Positions 40,501 through 48,386 are shown, numbered from the stretch's first letter. The stretch: 64,000 nucleotides of DNA from Candidatus Krumholzibacteriia bacterium (GCA_023131975.1 JAGLYV010000029.1:1-64000), one strand, 5' to 3'. Numbers and translations: made by a program. The notes: a model not told the origin generated them from the sequence alone.

Positions 40501-40730
40501 TTCGTGTCTTTCGAGATCTCCTGGAAAGTGAGCCAGAGATCGAAACCCTTTCCTCCAGTCCACAGTTTTTTCATCTCGTCGCTGACCGGAAGGATGCTGA
40601 TCTTGTTCTCTCCGATATCCACTCTCAGGGTCCTGCCCGCGTAGCCTTTTTGGAGCGGGATGACATCGAACGGGAACTCGCAGAGGACCTCGTGTGCTTC
40701 TTTCATTTTCAGGATACGCTTGTCTACCAT
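37533..40730 (-). CDS. N-terminal domain of aldehyde:ferredoxin oxidoreductase fused to NuoE/HydC- and NuoF/HydB-type diaphorase modules with C-terminal 2x[4Fe-4S]
   Basis: GYAGRTLRVDIGENKISILP...FSSGPLGGATSFPGSGK...NVGGYFGPYLKFAGFDALMVTGKA...AGRGGTGTVFRDKKLKAL; NuoE TACHVKG..ACLGACSIAP; NuoF SGIRGRGGGGFPAGVKWE, CNADEGDPGAFMDR, ESCGKCTACREG; CTGCTLCARACP, CIKCGICFETCNF. ORF track start 40784; AAGGAGG favours ATG 40730. Confidence 0.88.
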   Translation of the reverse strand: MVDKRILKMKEAHEVLCEFPFDVIPLQKGYAGRTLRVDIGENKISILPVSDEMKKLWTGGKGFDLWLTFQEISKDTKWDSPENPLCFSSGPLGGATSFPGSGKTIVTALSPLTKSMMDCNVGGYFGPYLKFAGFDALMVTGKADREVIVLIDAVAGKVTIETAPMESVDSHLLAEELAVMYAADELDLRNIACVSAGRGAEHTHMGVLNFSFWDWRRNVPRIKQAGRGGTGTVFRDKKLKALVLKNRQINPAWRIEENKVAEQIKPKILSLQCAGEIKEIHSIIDKWDNDPEYVIEMMQDIQERFRHISKTAIDELCKKTGKPKSHLYHIATFYKAFSLEPKGETIVQVCMGTACHVKGSAKILDSFERVLGVKTGQTTEDSKYSLEAVACLGACSIAPVVKIGEEVFGNVRAMDVEKLLEKAGKAEKKKKTAGKSASKKSARISSDDLEKIASAEKEKTAGYKNMLMVCTGTGCVSAKGFDIRDSLISVIREKGLEKDFLVVGTGCNGFCAMGPIVVIQPSGTFYQKVQKEDIEELVDSLATGKVVERLLHTDPVSGAVNEKMDDITFFSKQQLIALRNKGLIDPENIDHYIARGGYTSLRTVIGSGDPEGVIREVIVSGIRGRGGGGFPAGVKWESGRKAALERGEEIFVVCNADEGDPGAFMDRSIIETDPHSVIEGMLIGAYATGAKEGYIYIRKEYPLALDRLQKAIEQCHEYGILGNDVMGKGFSFEIHIHRGAGAFVCGESSALMASMAGKAGEPRAKYVHNVEYGFRDKPTVLNNVETWANIPVIIEKGAHWFASIGSGDVSGNPWGGSSGTKVFSLVGDITNTGLVEVSMGITLREIVEEIGGGIPGGKKFKAVQTGGPSGGCIPASMLDMPVDFDSLTEAGSMMGSGGMIVMNENTCMVDVARYFIDFLMDESCGKCTACREGLHLMNNILTRICAGEGKEGDIETLEELCDTVRDTSLCQLGGSAPNPVLSTLKYFREEYEQHIKEKKCGAGVCKALITYRINDKCTGCTLCARACPVQVITGESKRLHVIEADKCIKCGICFETCNFDAVEVI

Positions 40731-40852
40731 CGATATGGCCTCCTTGATCATATTGATTAGTTTAACAGGGGTTTGAATATACACCTTCCTCCTTCAGATA
40801 TGAAGGAAAAACAGGAAGAAATCGTGGCTAAAATGGTGCATGTTCCGACCTT

Positions 40853-40880
40853 ACCGTTATGTTCGAACAGACATAACGGT
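40853..40880. promoter_or_regulatory. Putative ModE-type operator ACCGTTATGT-N8-ACATAACGGT
   Basis: Perfect 10-bp inverted repeat, 8-nt spacer, between divergent AOR and wtp operons; resembles the recalled E. coli modA ModE site CGTTATAT-N8-ACATAACG. Confidence 0.75.
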
Positions 40881-40908
40881 TGACAGGGGTGGTGTGGGCA
40901 TGTTTATT
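40880..40908 (+). promoter_or_regulatory. Putative sigma70 promoter for wtpA
   Basis: TTGACA (40880-40885), 17-nt spacer, TTTATT (40903-40908); -35 abuts the palindrome. Confidence 0.55.
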
Positions 40909-40971
40909 CTCTGTATCTGACTGATTGACAGGGTATTCGGCCTGTCTGGTAGATTTACGGGAAATTCCGGC

Positions 40972-42012
40972 ATGATGGTCGGGTTACGGGACATTCAGGG
41001 TGGTTTGAAAGCGGGTAGGCAGATGCGATCTATGACAGGGTCTTTATTGATTCTGATGGTGTTCTTTCTCGCGGTTATCTCGTCGTGCGGAGATGGTGGA
41101 GGGGATGGTGGAAAGACCGACCTGGTGATATTCCACGCGGGGTCGTTGTCGGTGCCGCTCAAACGGATGGCGGCTCTTTACATGGAGAAGAATCCAGAGG
41201 TGAACGTCCTTCTGGAAGCTGCCGGCAGTCGGGCGTGCGCGAGAAAGATATCAGAGCTTGGAAGAGAATGCGATGTCATGGCCTCCGCCGACTATACGGT
41301 GATCGATCAATTACTTATTCCTGACCATGCATCGTGGAACATAAAGTTTGCCGGCAACGAGATGACGATCGTCTACCATGAAGAGTCGATGAGGTCCGAC
41401 GAGATCGACGCGGATAACTGGTTCATGATACTGATGGAGGACAATGTCGCTTTCGGCAGATCCGATCCGAACTCGGACCCATGCGGGTACAGGGCCGTGT
41501 TTACGATGCGGCTGGCAGAGACGCATTACGGAATGGCCGGGCTGGCGGATGGATTTCTGGAAAAAGATAAACGCTACATAAGGCCGAAGGAGACAGACCT
41601 GATCGCCCTGCTCGAATCGGGCGTGATCGACTATATCTTTCTGTACAGGTCGGTTGCTCAGCAGCATGGCCTGGATTATCTGATCCTTCCCAGTGAGATC
41701 AACCTGGGGGATCTGGAAATGGCCGGGACCTATGGAAAAGTCTCGGTGGAGATATCGGGGAAAAAGCCGGGGCACTGGATAGTCAAAAAGGGCGCGCCGA
41801 TGGTATATGGTGTGACCATACCTTCGAACGCTCCGCATCCGGAGATCGCCCGTTCGTTTATCGAGTACCTGCTGACCGAAGATATGGGTATGGCCGTGAT
41901 GACAGAATGCGGCCAGCCATCTGTACTTCCCTCGTATACGGATACCTACGATGCCCTGCCGGAGAGACTGAGACGATTTGCCCTGCCGGAGAAGCCGGGG
42001 AATCAATTATGA
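40972..42012 (+). CDS. wtpA: Tungstate/molybdate ABC transporter substrate-binding lipoprotein (WtpA-like)
   Basis: VISSCGDGG lipobox; LVIFHAGSLSVPLKRMAALYMEKNPEV; GRSDPNSDPCGYRAVFTMRLAE. Confidence 0.9.
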   Translation: MMVGLRDIQGGLKAGRQMRSMTGSLLILMVFFLAVISSCGDGGGDGGKTDLVIFHAGSLSVPLKRMAALYMEKNPEVNVLLEAAGSRACARKISELGRECDVMASADYTVIDQLLIPDHASWNIKFAGNEMTIVYHEESMRSDEIDADNWFMILMEDNVAFGRSDPNSDPCGYRAVFTMRLAETHYGMAGLADGFLEKDKRYIRPKETDLIALLESGVIDYIFLYRSVAQQHGLDYLILPSEINLGDLEMAGTYGKVSVEISGKKPGHWIVKKGAPMVYGVTIPSNAPHPEIARSFIEYLLTEDMGMAVMTECGQPSVLPSYTDTYDALPERLRRFALPEKPGNQL

Positions 42013-42803
42013 GAATATTCCGCGGGGAGATGACGCATCTTGTGTTTGCGGCGCTGGGCGGGCTCGTGCTGCTCTTTATCATAGCGCCTCTCGCGGGGAT
42101 GTTTCTGAGCGTCACCCCTGGAGATCTCTCGGAATCAGCCAGCGATCCAGAGGTGTCGAGAAGTGTCAGGGTCACTCTGTTCACTTCGATGGGAGCCACC
42201 CTTATCATGGCTCTTGGTTCCGTGCCGCTCGCCTGGCTGCTGGCCAGGAAAGATTTTCCACTGAAGCAATTGATAAACGGGATAATCGATCTTCCCATAG
42301 TGATACCGCATTCCGCGGCCGGGATAGCTCTGCTCGGGGTGATAGCGAGAGGGACTCCCATGGGACGTCTCGCCGAAAAAGCGGGGTTCGAGTTTGTCGG
42401 TGGTTACGCGGGGATCATGGCGGCGATGGCGTTTGTCAGCGTTCCTTTTCTTGTAAACTCCGCGAGAGACGGGTTTGCCGCGGTGCCCAGGCAGCTGGAA
42501 AAGGCAGCTCTCAATCTCGGCGCTTCTCCCGTGAGAGTCTTTTTTACCATATCGGTACCGCTTGCCTGGCGGTCGATCCTGTCCGGACTGATCCTGATGT
42601 GGGCCCGCGGGATGAGCGAGTTCGGTGCGGTCCTTGTCGTCGCGTATCATCCTATGATCACGCCGGTCCTGATCTATGAAAGGTTCGGAGCCTTCGGCCT
42701 GAAATACGCGCGGCCTGTCTCGGTCCTGTTCGTCACGATATGCCTTCTCTTTTTCATCACGCTCAGGGTGATAGCGGGAAGGAGAAGAGATGCTCAGAGT
42801 TGA
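42009..42803 (+). CDS. wtpB: Tungstate/molybdate ABC transporter permease
   Basis: LPIVIPHSAAGIALLG..., ARGMSEFGAVLVVAYHP (EAA-like loop); ATGA overlap with wtpA. Confidence 0.88.
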   Translation: MRIFRGEMTHLVFAALGGLVLLFIIAPLAGMFLSVTPGDLSESASDPEVSRSVRVTLFTSMGATLIMALGSVPLAWLLARKDFPLKQLINGIIDLPIVIPHSAAGIALLGVIARGTPMGRLAEKAGFEFVGGYAGIMAAMAFVSVPFLVNSARDGFAAVPRQLEKAALNLGASPVRVFFTISVPLAWRSILSGLILMWARGMSEFGAVLVVAYHPMITPVLIYERFGAFGLKYARPVSVLFVTICLLFFITLRVIAGRRRDAQS

Positions 42804-43905
42804 GGGATTGTCGAAAAGTTTCGGAGCATTTTCGATGAGCGATGTTTCATTCGAAGTCTCCGAAGGAGAATATTTTGTCCTCCTCGGTCCTTCAGGTACG
42901 GGCAAGACTGTCCTTCTGGAGACACTGGCCGGTATGATGGAGGCTGACGATGGCAGGATCATCCTCCGCGGGAGGGATATCACAAGAGAACGGGTACAGA
43001 AGCGGGGAATAGGCCTGGTCTTTCAGGATCAGGCTCTTTTTCCGCATATGACGGCGCGGGCGAATATAGCGTATGGACTACACGGAAGGGTCGCCGGAAA
43101 AGCTGCTATTCAGGCGAGAGTGGAGCAGCTGGCTGAAGAGATGGAAATATCTCATCTCCTCGAAAGGATGCCGGGTACCCTGTCCGGCGGTGAAGCCCAG
43201 AGGGTGGCACTGGCCAGGGCCCTCGGGGCCGAACCGGACTGCCTTCTGCTCGACGAGCCGCTCTCTTCCCTTGACACGGGCGGCCGTTCGAGGATGAGAG
43301 GGTTGCTCCGAAGACTGAACCGGAAGAAGATGACGATAATACATGTGACTCATGACTATGAGGAGGCCCTTTCGCTCGCGTCGAGAGTCGGGATAATGGA
43401 GGACGGCCGTATCGTTCAGGTCGATTCTCCCGAGAGGATATTTCGCGATCCCGGTTCCGAATTCGTGGCAAGGTTCATAGGGATAAAGAATTTTTTCAGG
43501 GGACGGATAGAGAGGCGGGCAGTCGCGGGTGGAGGAGATCCTGCCGCAGGAGGAGACATCGTGGCTGGACGGGTTACTACCGCAGGAGCCGAACCGGTCT
43601 TCATATCGGAGGGAATAAAGCTTGATGTCCTGACATCACTGGACGCGGGAGACGCAGTCGCGGTGATAAGATCCGAGGACATAGTCGTCTCTATCGAACC
43701 GGTATCCTCAAGCGCGCGAAATGTGATCGCCGGTGTCATTATAGATATCGTGCCTGTCCGTGGCGGGGTCGAGATATTGATCGACGCCGGGGTGGAACTG
43801 GCCGCCATGGTCACTCCCCGTTCTGTGGAGAGACTCGGGCTTGAGATAGGTACAAAGATATATTCTTCGATAAAGGCCAGCGCCATAAGGGTGCTCGACG
43901 GCTGA
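42790..43905 (+). CDS. wtpC: Tungstate/molybdate ABC transporter ATP-binding protein
   Basis: LGPSGTGKTVLLETLAG, LSGGEAQRVALARALGAEPDCLLLDEPLSSLD; C-terminal TOBE-like region. Confidence 0.9.
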   Translation: MLRVEGLSKSFGAFSMSDVSFEVSEGEYFVLLGPSGTGKTVLLETLAGMMEADDGRIILRGRDITRERVQKRGIGLVFQDQALFPHMTARANIAYGLHGRVAGKAAIQARVEQLAEEMEISHLLERMPGTLSGGEAQRVALARALGAEPDCLLLDEPLSSLDTGGRSRMRGLLRRLNRKKMTIIHVTHDYEEALSLASRVGIMEDGRIVQVDSPERIFRDPGSEFVARFIGIKNFFRGRIERRAVAGGGDPAAGGDIVAGRVTTAGAEPVFISEGIKLDVLTSLDAGDAVAVIRSEDIVVSIEPVSSSARNVIAGVIIDIVPVRGGVEILIDAGVELAAMVTPRSVERLGLEIGTKIYSSIKASAIRVLDG

Positions 43906-43947
43906 GAGTACGGGTGAGTAAGACTGGACCTCTTCATGGTGAAGGGG

Positions 43948-43979
43948 CCGGGAGAACGATAAGGGTCCGGGAGAACGAT
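43948..43979 (+). repeat. Direct repeat of ccgggagaacgat (2 copies, 19-bp period) upstream of the ModE-like gene
   Basis: 43948-43960 and 43967-43979; second copy supplies the SD before ATG 43981. Confidence 0.85.
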
Positions 43980-43980
43980 C

Positions 43981-44352
43981 ATGGAACCTGGAGTAAAACT
44001 ATATATCAATACAGACGAGAGGGAAGGCCTTTTCGGCGACGGGAAGTATCTTCTACTCAAAGCGGTAAGCGAACTTGGTTCACTGAGAAAAGCTTCGATC
44101 AAACTGGGCAGGGGATACAGGAAAGCCTGGGACGATATTCGGAGAACGGAAGAAGGCCTCGGCAGAAAGATCGTCCTGAGGTCGAGAGGGGGATCCGATG
44201 GCGGATCGACGAGGCTGACCACTTTTGGGTCCGAACTGCTTGAAGCCTGGGAAAGATACAGGAACGAAGTCTCGGCATGTCTTGAAAAAGCCTGGGACGA
44301 ACAACTGCGCGGCCTGCTGGAAAAAGCGGACGAAAACGGACGGGATGCGTAG
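43981..44352 (+). CDS. ModE N-terminal-like winged-helix regulator
   Basis: YLLLKAVSELGSLRKASIKLGRGYRKAWDDIRRTEEGLGRKIVLRSRGGSDGGSTRLTTFGSELLEAW; no Mop domain. Confidence 0.85.
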   Translation: MEPGVKLYINTDEREGLFGDGKYLLLKAVSELGSLRKASIKLGRGYRKAWDDIRRTEEGLGRKIVLRSRGGSDGGSTRLTTFGSELLEAWERYRNEVSACLEKAWDEQLRGLLEKADENGRDA

Positions 44353-44380
44353 TGTCGAGGGAGGATAAGGAAGGACTGAT

Positions 44381-44569
44381 ATGGACAGGGAAAAACTGAC
44401 AGAATTGATTCGGGAAAATGCTCTGGAGAGAGACGGAAAAAAAGTGATGCCGTGCCCGAAGGCGTTTATGTTGTCCAGAGAATACGGGGTGTCTCTGAAA
44501 CAGATCGGTGAATGCTGCAATGAGGCCGATATAAGGATATCGAACTGCCAGCTTGGGTGTTTTAAGTAA
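44381..44569 (+). CDS. Conserved-looking 62-aa Cys-containing protein
   Basis: MDREKLTELIRENALERDGKKVMPCPKAFMLSREYGVSLKQIGECCNEADIRISNCQLGCFK; ends flush with moeA start. Confidence 0.65.
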   Translation: MDREKLTELIRENALERDGKKVMPCPKAFMLSREYGVSLKQIGECCNEADIRISNCQLGCFK

Positions 44570-46185
44570 TGAAGACGATTGTGATCGCCGGCGCGCATTC
44601 GAACGTAGGCAAGACGGGGCTGGCCGGTCGGATATGTTCGATCGTGAAGGGCGCCGTTCATATAAAGATCGGACATGGCCCTGTAAAGAAGGATATGGAC
44701 AATATCTTTTTTCCCCAGGGTACGCCATTTCGAGAGATACTGGAGAGATACGATGACGCGCCGTTTCTTGTGATAGAAAGTGGAGCGATCACCGCGGAGT
44801 TCGAACCGGACTGCCTTATCTATCTTCCCGGTGGTGAACCGAAGCCGGGCGCGGATGAGATCAGAAAGGTCGCTGATCTTGTCCGGGGCGAGTCGGCCGG
44901 ATCGGGCAGGTTCGCTGTCCTGGCTGGAAGGCTGGGCCTGTCGCTGGATACTATCGGCCGGATCGCGGATGCCGCGGAAGTTCAGACAGAGGTGGATAAA
45001 ACTGTGAAAGAGATGATTACGTTCGATGAAGCGTTTGCGGCAGTCATGACTTCGGCATCACCGCTCGGAAGCGAGGAGGTATCCCTCGATGATGCTGCCG
45101 GCAGGGTTCTTTTTGAAGATATTCTCTCCGATATGGATATGCCGCCCTTCGACAAGTCGGCGATGGACGGGTACGCCTGCAGGAAGATCGATCTTGCTGC
45201 CCCGATGAAGATCGTCGCCACGCTTCCCGCAGGAGAACTCCCAACGGTTGAGATCGATTCTGGCGAATGTGTGAAAATAATGACAGGGGCCGCCGTTCCG
45301 GCAGGAGCGGATGTGGTAGTGAAGGTGGAGGACACGGAAGAGTCCGGCGGGATGATGACGGTCACAGGAAAAAGCAACGCGATAAACATATGTTACAGGG
45401 CAGAAGATGTCTCGGCCGGGGATACGGTCCTTCGCTCCGGCAGCTTGATCGGGCCGGTGGAGATAGCGGTGCTGGCCGCCGTCGGCCGAACGACCATAAA
45501 GGTCTTCAGAAAACCAAGGATCGGGATCATCGCTACCGGCAGCGAGCTGGTGGAGCCCGGAGAAAAGCCGTCGGGAGCACAGATCAGAAACAGCAACAGC
45601 TATCAGCTTGTTGCGCAGGCAACCCTCGCCGGGTTTGATGCCGCATATATGGGAATCGCGGGAGATTCTCCGGAAGAGATTGCCACAGCTCTTGATGGAG
45701 CCGCGGCTTCATCTGACATCGTGATCCTGTCTGGAGGCGTCTCCATGGGAGACTATGATTACGTTCCCGGAGTGATAGAGAAGAACGGTTTCGATATCCT
45801 TTTTCGCAAGGTCGCCATAAAGCCCGGCAAGCCCACTGTCTTTGCCAGGGGAAAGGATAAGTTTATTTTCGGCCTGCCCGGCAACCCCGTGTCGACCTTC
45901 GTACTCTTCGAGATACTTGTGAGACCGTTCGCGTCGCTGTTGATGGGGATGGATTATGATCCCGTAAAGGCGATGGTCAGGCTGTCTGTTCCGGTCACAA
46001 GGAAAAAGGCCGTGAGGAAATCTTATATCCCAGTTGTTCTGGATGGCACCGGGACTGCCGGTCCGGTCGAGTATCATGGTTCCGCGCATATCCACGCCTA
46101 CGCGGGCGCCGACGGTATCATCTCGATGGAGCCGGGAGTGAGCCGTCTGGAAAAGGGCGAAGAAGTGGATGTGATCCTGCTATGA
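44569..46185 (+). CDS. moeA: MobB-like P-loop domain fused to MoeA (molybdopterin molybdenumtransferase)
   Basis: N-terminal GAHSNVGKTGLAGRI; MoeA motifs PPFDKSAMDGYA, IMTGAAVPAGADVVVKVE, GVSMGDYDYV, FGLPGNPVSTFVLFE. Confidence 0.9.
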   Translation: MKTIVIAGAHSNVGKTGLAGRICSIVKGAVHIKIGHGPVKKDMDNIFFPQGTPFREILERYDDAPFLVIESGAITAEFEPDCLIYLPGGEPKPGADEIRKVADLVRGESAGSGRFAVLAGRLGLSLDTIGRIADAAEVQTEVDKTVKEMITFDEAFAAVMTSASPLGSEEVSLDDAAGRVLFEDILSDMDMPPFDKSAMDGYACRKIDLAAPMKIVATLPAGELPTVEIDSGECVKIMTGAAVPAGADVVVKVEDTEESGGMMTVTGKSNAINICYRAEDVSAGDTVLRSGSLIGPVEIAVLAAVGRTTIKVFRKPRIGIIATGSELVEPGEKPSGAQIRNSNSYQLVAQATLAGFDAAYMGIAGDSPEEIATALDGAAASSDIVILSGGVSMGDYDYVPGVIEKNGFDILFRKVAIKPGKPTVFARGKDKFIFGLPGNPVSTFVLFEILVRPFASLLMGMDYDPVKAMVRLSVPVTRKKAVRKSYIPVVLDGTGTAGPVEYHGSAHIHAYAGADGIISMEPGVSRLEKGEEVDVILL

Positions 46186-46994
46186 CGATCGATGGACATG
46201 GAAGAAATATCGATTACCTGAGGATATCGGTGACGGACAGGTGCAACTACCGTTGTGTCTACTGCATGCCCGAAGAGGGGGTAAGGTTGAAGGGACACGA
46301 TGAGATCCTCACTTTCGAGGAGATCGTCAGGATAGCGGGTGCTGCCGGAGAACTCGGTTTCAGAAAGCTCAGGCTCACCGGTGGCGAACCGCTTGTAAGA
46401 AAAAATATAGAACGGCTCGTGGGGATGATCAGCAACACCGGGTACTATGACGATATTTCGATGACGACCAACGGCACGATGCTCAGCCCTGTCCTCGCCC
46501 TGACTCTCAGAGACGTGGGACTCAGCAGGGTCAATATTTCTCTCGATACCCTCGATTCCGGGCGGTTTGCGGAGATTACGAGGGGCGGCGACATCGATGA
46601 TGTATTTGCCGGAATCGAAGCGGCGAAGAGGGCCAGGTTCGATCCCGTGAAGATAAATATGATCATATTCGATACGACTACGATGGAGGAAGTCGAATCG
46701 ATGAGGGCCTTCTGCGGGGAGCACGATCTCCTGCTTCAGACGATAAAGCATTTTTCCCTGTACAGGATGGTCGACAGCGGGCAGGTCCATTCGTTCGACA
46801 GGCCGATGCCCTGCAGCAGGTGCGACAGGCTCAGGTTGACGGCCGATGGTTATTTCAAGCCCTGTCTGTTTTCGGATCACGAGATCAAGGTAGACATGGA
46901 CGATATAAAGGGATCGATACTGAAGTCCGTCAGGGAGAAACCTCTTGAGGGGAGCTCCTGCTGCAACAGGTCGATGTATCAGATCGGAGGGTGA
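46182..46994 (+). CDS. moaA: Short GTP 3',8-cyclase MoaA
   Basis: ISVTDRCNYRCVYCMPEEG; C-terminal CSRCDRLRLTADGYFKPCLF; C-terminal GG. Confidence 0.88.
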   Translation: MTIDGHGRNIDYLRISVTDRCNYRCVYCMPEEGVRLKGHDEILTFEEIVRIAGAAGELGFRKLRLTGGEPLVRKNIERLVGMISNTGYYDDISMTTNGTMLSPVLALTLRDVGLSRVNISLDTLDSGRFAEITRGGDIDDVFAGIEAAKRARFDPVKINMIIFDTTTMEEVESMRAFCGEHDLLLQTIKHFSLYRMVDSGQVHSFDRPMPCSRCDRLRLTADGYFKPCLFSDHEIKVDMDDIKGSILKSVREKPLEGSSCCNRSMYQIGG

Positions 46995-47036
46995 TCCACG
47001 CGGGGGACCCTGGTAAAACGTTGACTGGAGGACAGC

Positions 47037-47489
47037 ATGAAGAAATTTTCGCATATTGGTCAGACCGGAGAAGTGAAGATGGTAGATATCTCCGGCAAGG
47101 AGATCGAGAAACGTACGGCGGTCGCCGCCGGAGCCATCCTGATGTCGAAAGAGACTGTCGCCATGATAGGTGAGGGCCTGCTGAAGAAGGGCGACCCGCT
47201 GGCGACCGCGAGGATAGCGGGGATAATGGCTGCGAAGAAGACATCCGACCTGATCCCTCTCTGTCATCCGCTTCCGATAGCAAAAGTCGGAATCGATTTC
47301 AATGTGGGTGTGGACAGGATCGATATCGAGGCGACGGTAGTGACGACGGCGAGGACAGGTATCGAGATGGAAGCGCTTACAGCGGTCGCGGTCGCGGGAC
47401 TTGCCATATATGATATGTGCAAGGCTGTGGACAAGTCCATGACGGTCTGCGAGATCAGGCTTGTAAGCAAAAAGAAGGAAAAGAAGTGA
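47037..47489 (+). CDS. moaC: Cyclic pyranopterin monophosphate synthase MoaC
   Basis: IPLCHPLPIAKVGIDF, GIEMEALTAVAVAGLAIYDMCKAVDKSM. Confidence 0.95.
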   Translation: MKKFSHIGQTGEVKMVDISGKEIEKRTAVAAGAILMSKETVAMIGEGLLKKGDPLATARIAGIMAAKKTSDLIPLCHPLPIAKVGIDFNVGVDRIDIEATVVTTARTGIEMEALTAVAVAGLAIYDMCKAVDKSMTVCEIRLVSKKKEKK

Positions 47490-47926
47490 AAAAGAGATTC
47501 AGGGTATTGTCGGTGAATATTTCCGCCGAAAAGGGCACGGTGAAAAAACCGGCCGAAGAGGTGAAGGTCATCGCCGGTCAGGGGATGGAGGATGACGCTC
47601 ACGCGGGGGACTGGCACAGGCAGGTCTCCCTTCTCGCCATAGAGGACATCGATACGATGCGGGCGAAGTTACCGGAGATCTCTCCCGGGGATTTTGCGGA
47701 AAACATCACCACCGAGGGAGTCGAGCTCCCCACACTTCCGATAGGCACGGTCCTTTCGATAGGAGATGTGAAACTCGAAGTGACGCAGATCGGAAAGGAC
47801 TGCCACGCGGGTTGTGAGATACTGGCAAAGACCGGCGAATGTGTCATGCCGAAGAGAGGCATCTTTGCCAGAGTGCTTGAAGGCGGGGTGATCTCAAGTG
47901 AAAGTGTTGGTTCTTACGATATCTGA
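47486..47926 (+). CDS. MOSC domain protein
   Basis: GTG start overlapping the moaC stop; MEDDAHAGDWHRQVSLLAIEDID, PGDFAENITTEG, GKDCHAGC. Confidence 0.88.
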   Translation: MKKRFRVLSVNISAEKGTVKKPAEEVKVIAGQGMEDDAHAGDWHRQVSLLAIEDIDTMRAKLPEISPGDFAENITTEGVELPTLPIGTVLSIGDVKLEVTQIGKDCHAGCEILAKTGECVMPKRGIFARVLEGGVISSESVGSYDI

Positions 47927-48365
47927 CAGGGCGCACAGGGGAGAGTACGAGGACCTCTCGGGGCCGGCCGTAGAAAAGATCCTTCTGGAGGGTATGGAAG
48001 ATACCATTGTGGAGAGAGCGATCGTTTCAGATGACGAGCCTGATATCGAAAATGTTCTCAGGGCTTCGGGGACCTTCGACATCATACTCACCACCGGTGG
48101 GACCGGTCTTGGGCCCCGCGACGTCACCCCGGAAGCGACCCAGCGAGCCTGCGACAGGATCATTCCCGGGATAGGAGAATATCTGCGCGGCGAATCTCTC
48201 CGTGAGACGAAGTCGGCTGTCGTGTCGAGGGGGACAGCCGGGATGATAGGAAAAACGATAGTAGTAAACATGCCCGGTTCTGTAAAAGGTGCTTCGTTCT
48301 GTGCCGGGCTTCTTGTGGACATTCTTCCCCATGCCCTGGCTATGGCCAGGGGAGAGGGGCATTGA
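47898..48365 (+). CDS. mogA: Molybdopterin adenylyltransferase MogA/MoaB family
   Basis: TISDRAHRGEYEDLSGPAV, ILTTGGTGLGPRDVTPEAT, VNMPGSVKGASFC; GTG start. Confidence 0.92.
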   Translation: MKVLVLTISDRAHRGEYEDLSGPAVEKILLEGMEDTIVERAIVSDDEPDIENVLRASGTFDIILTTGGTGLGPRDVTPEATQRACDRIIPGIGEYLRGESLRETKSAVVSRGTAGMIGKTIVVNMPGSVKGASFCAGLLVDILPHALAMARGEGH

Positions 48366-48386
48366 AACAGTGAAAAGGAGATAAAG

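Noticed and set aside
35532-40730. AOR split as a simple frameshift or assembly break
   Set aside because: The AOR halves are separated by complete NuoE, NuoF and ferredoxin modules in the opposite order, and the gene junction has a clean TAA-ATG with strong SD; one indel cannot explain it.
46098-47267. 389-aa minus-strand ORF opposite moaA/moaC
   Set aside because: Antisense to clear moaA and moaC; shadow ORF.
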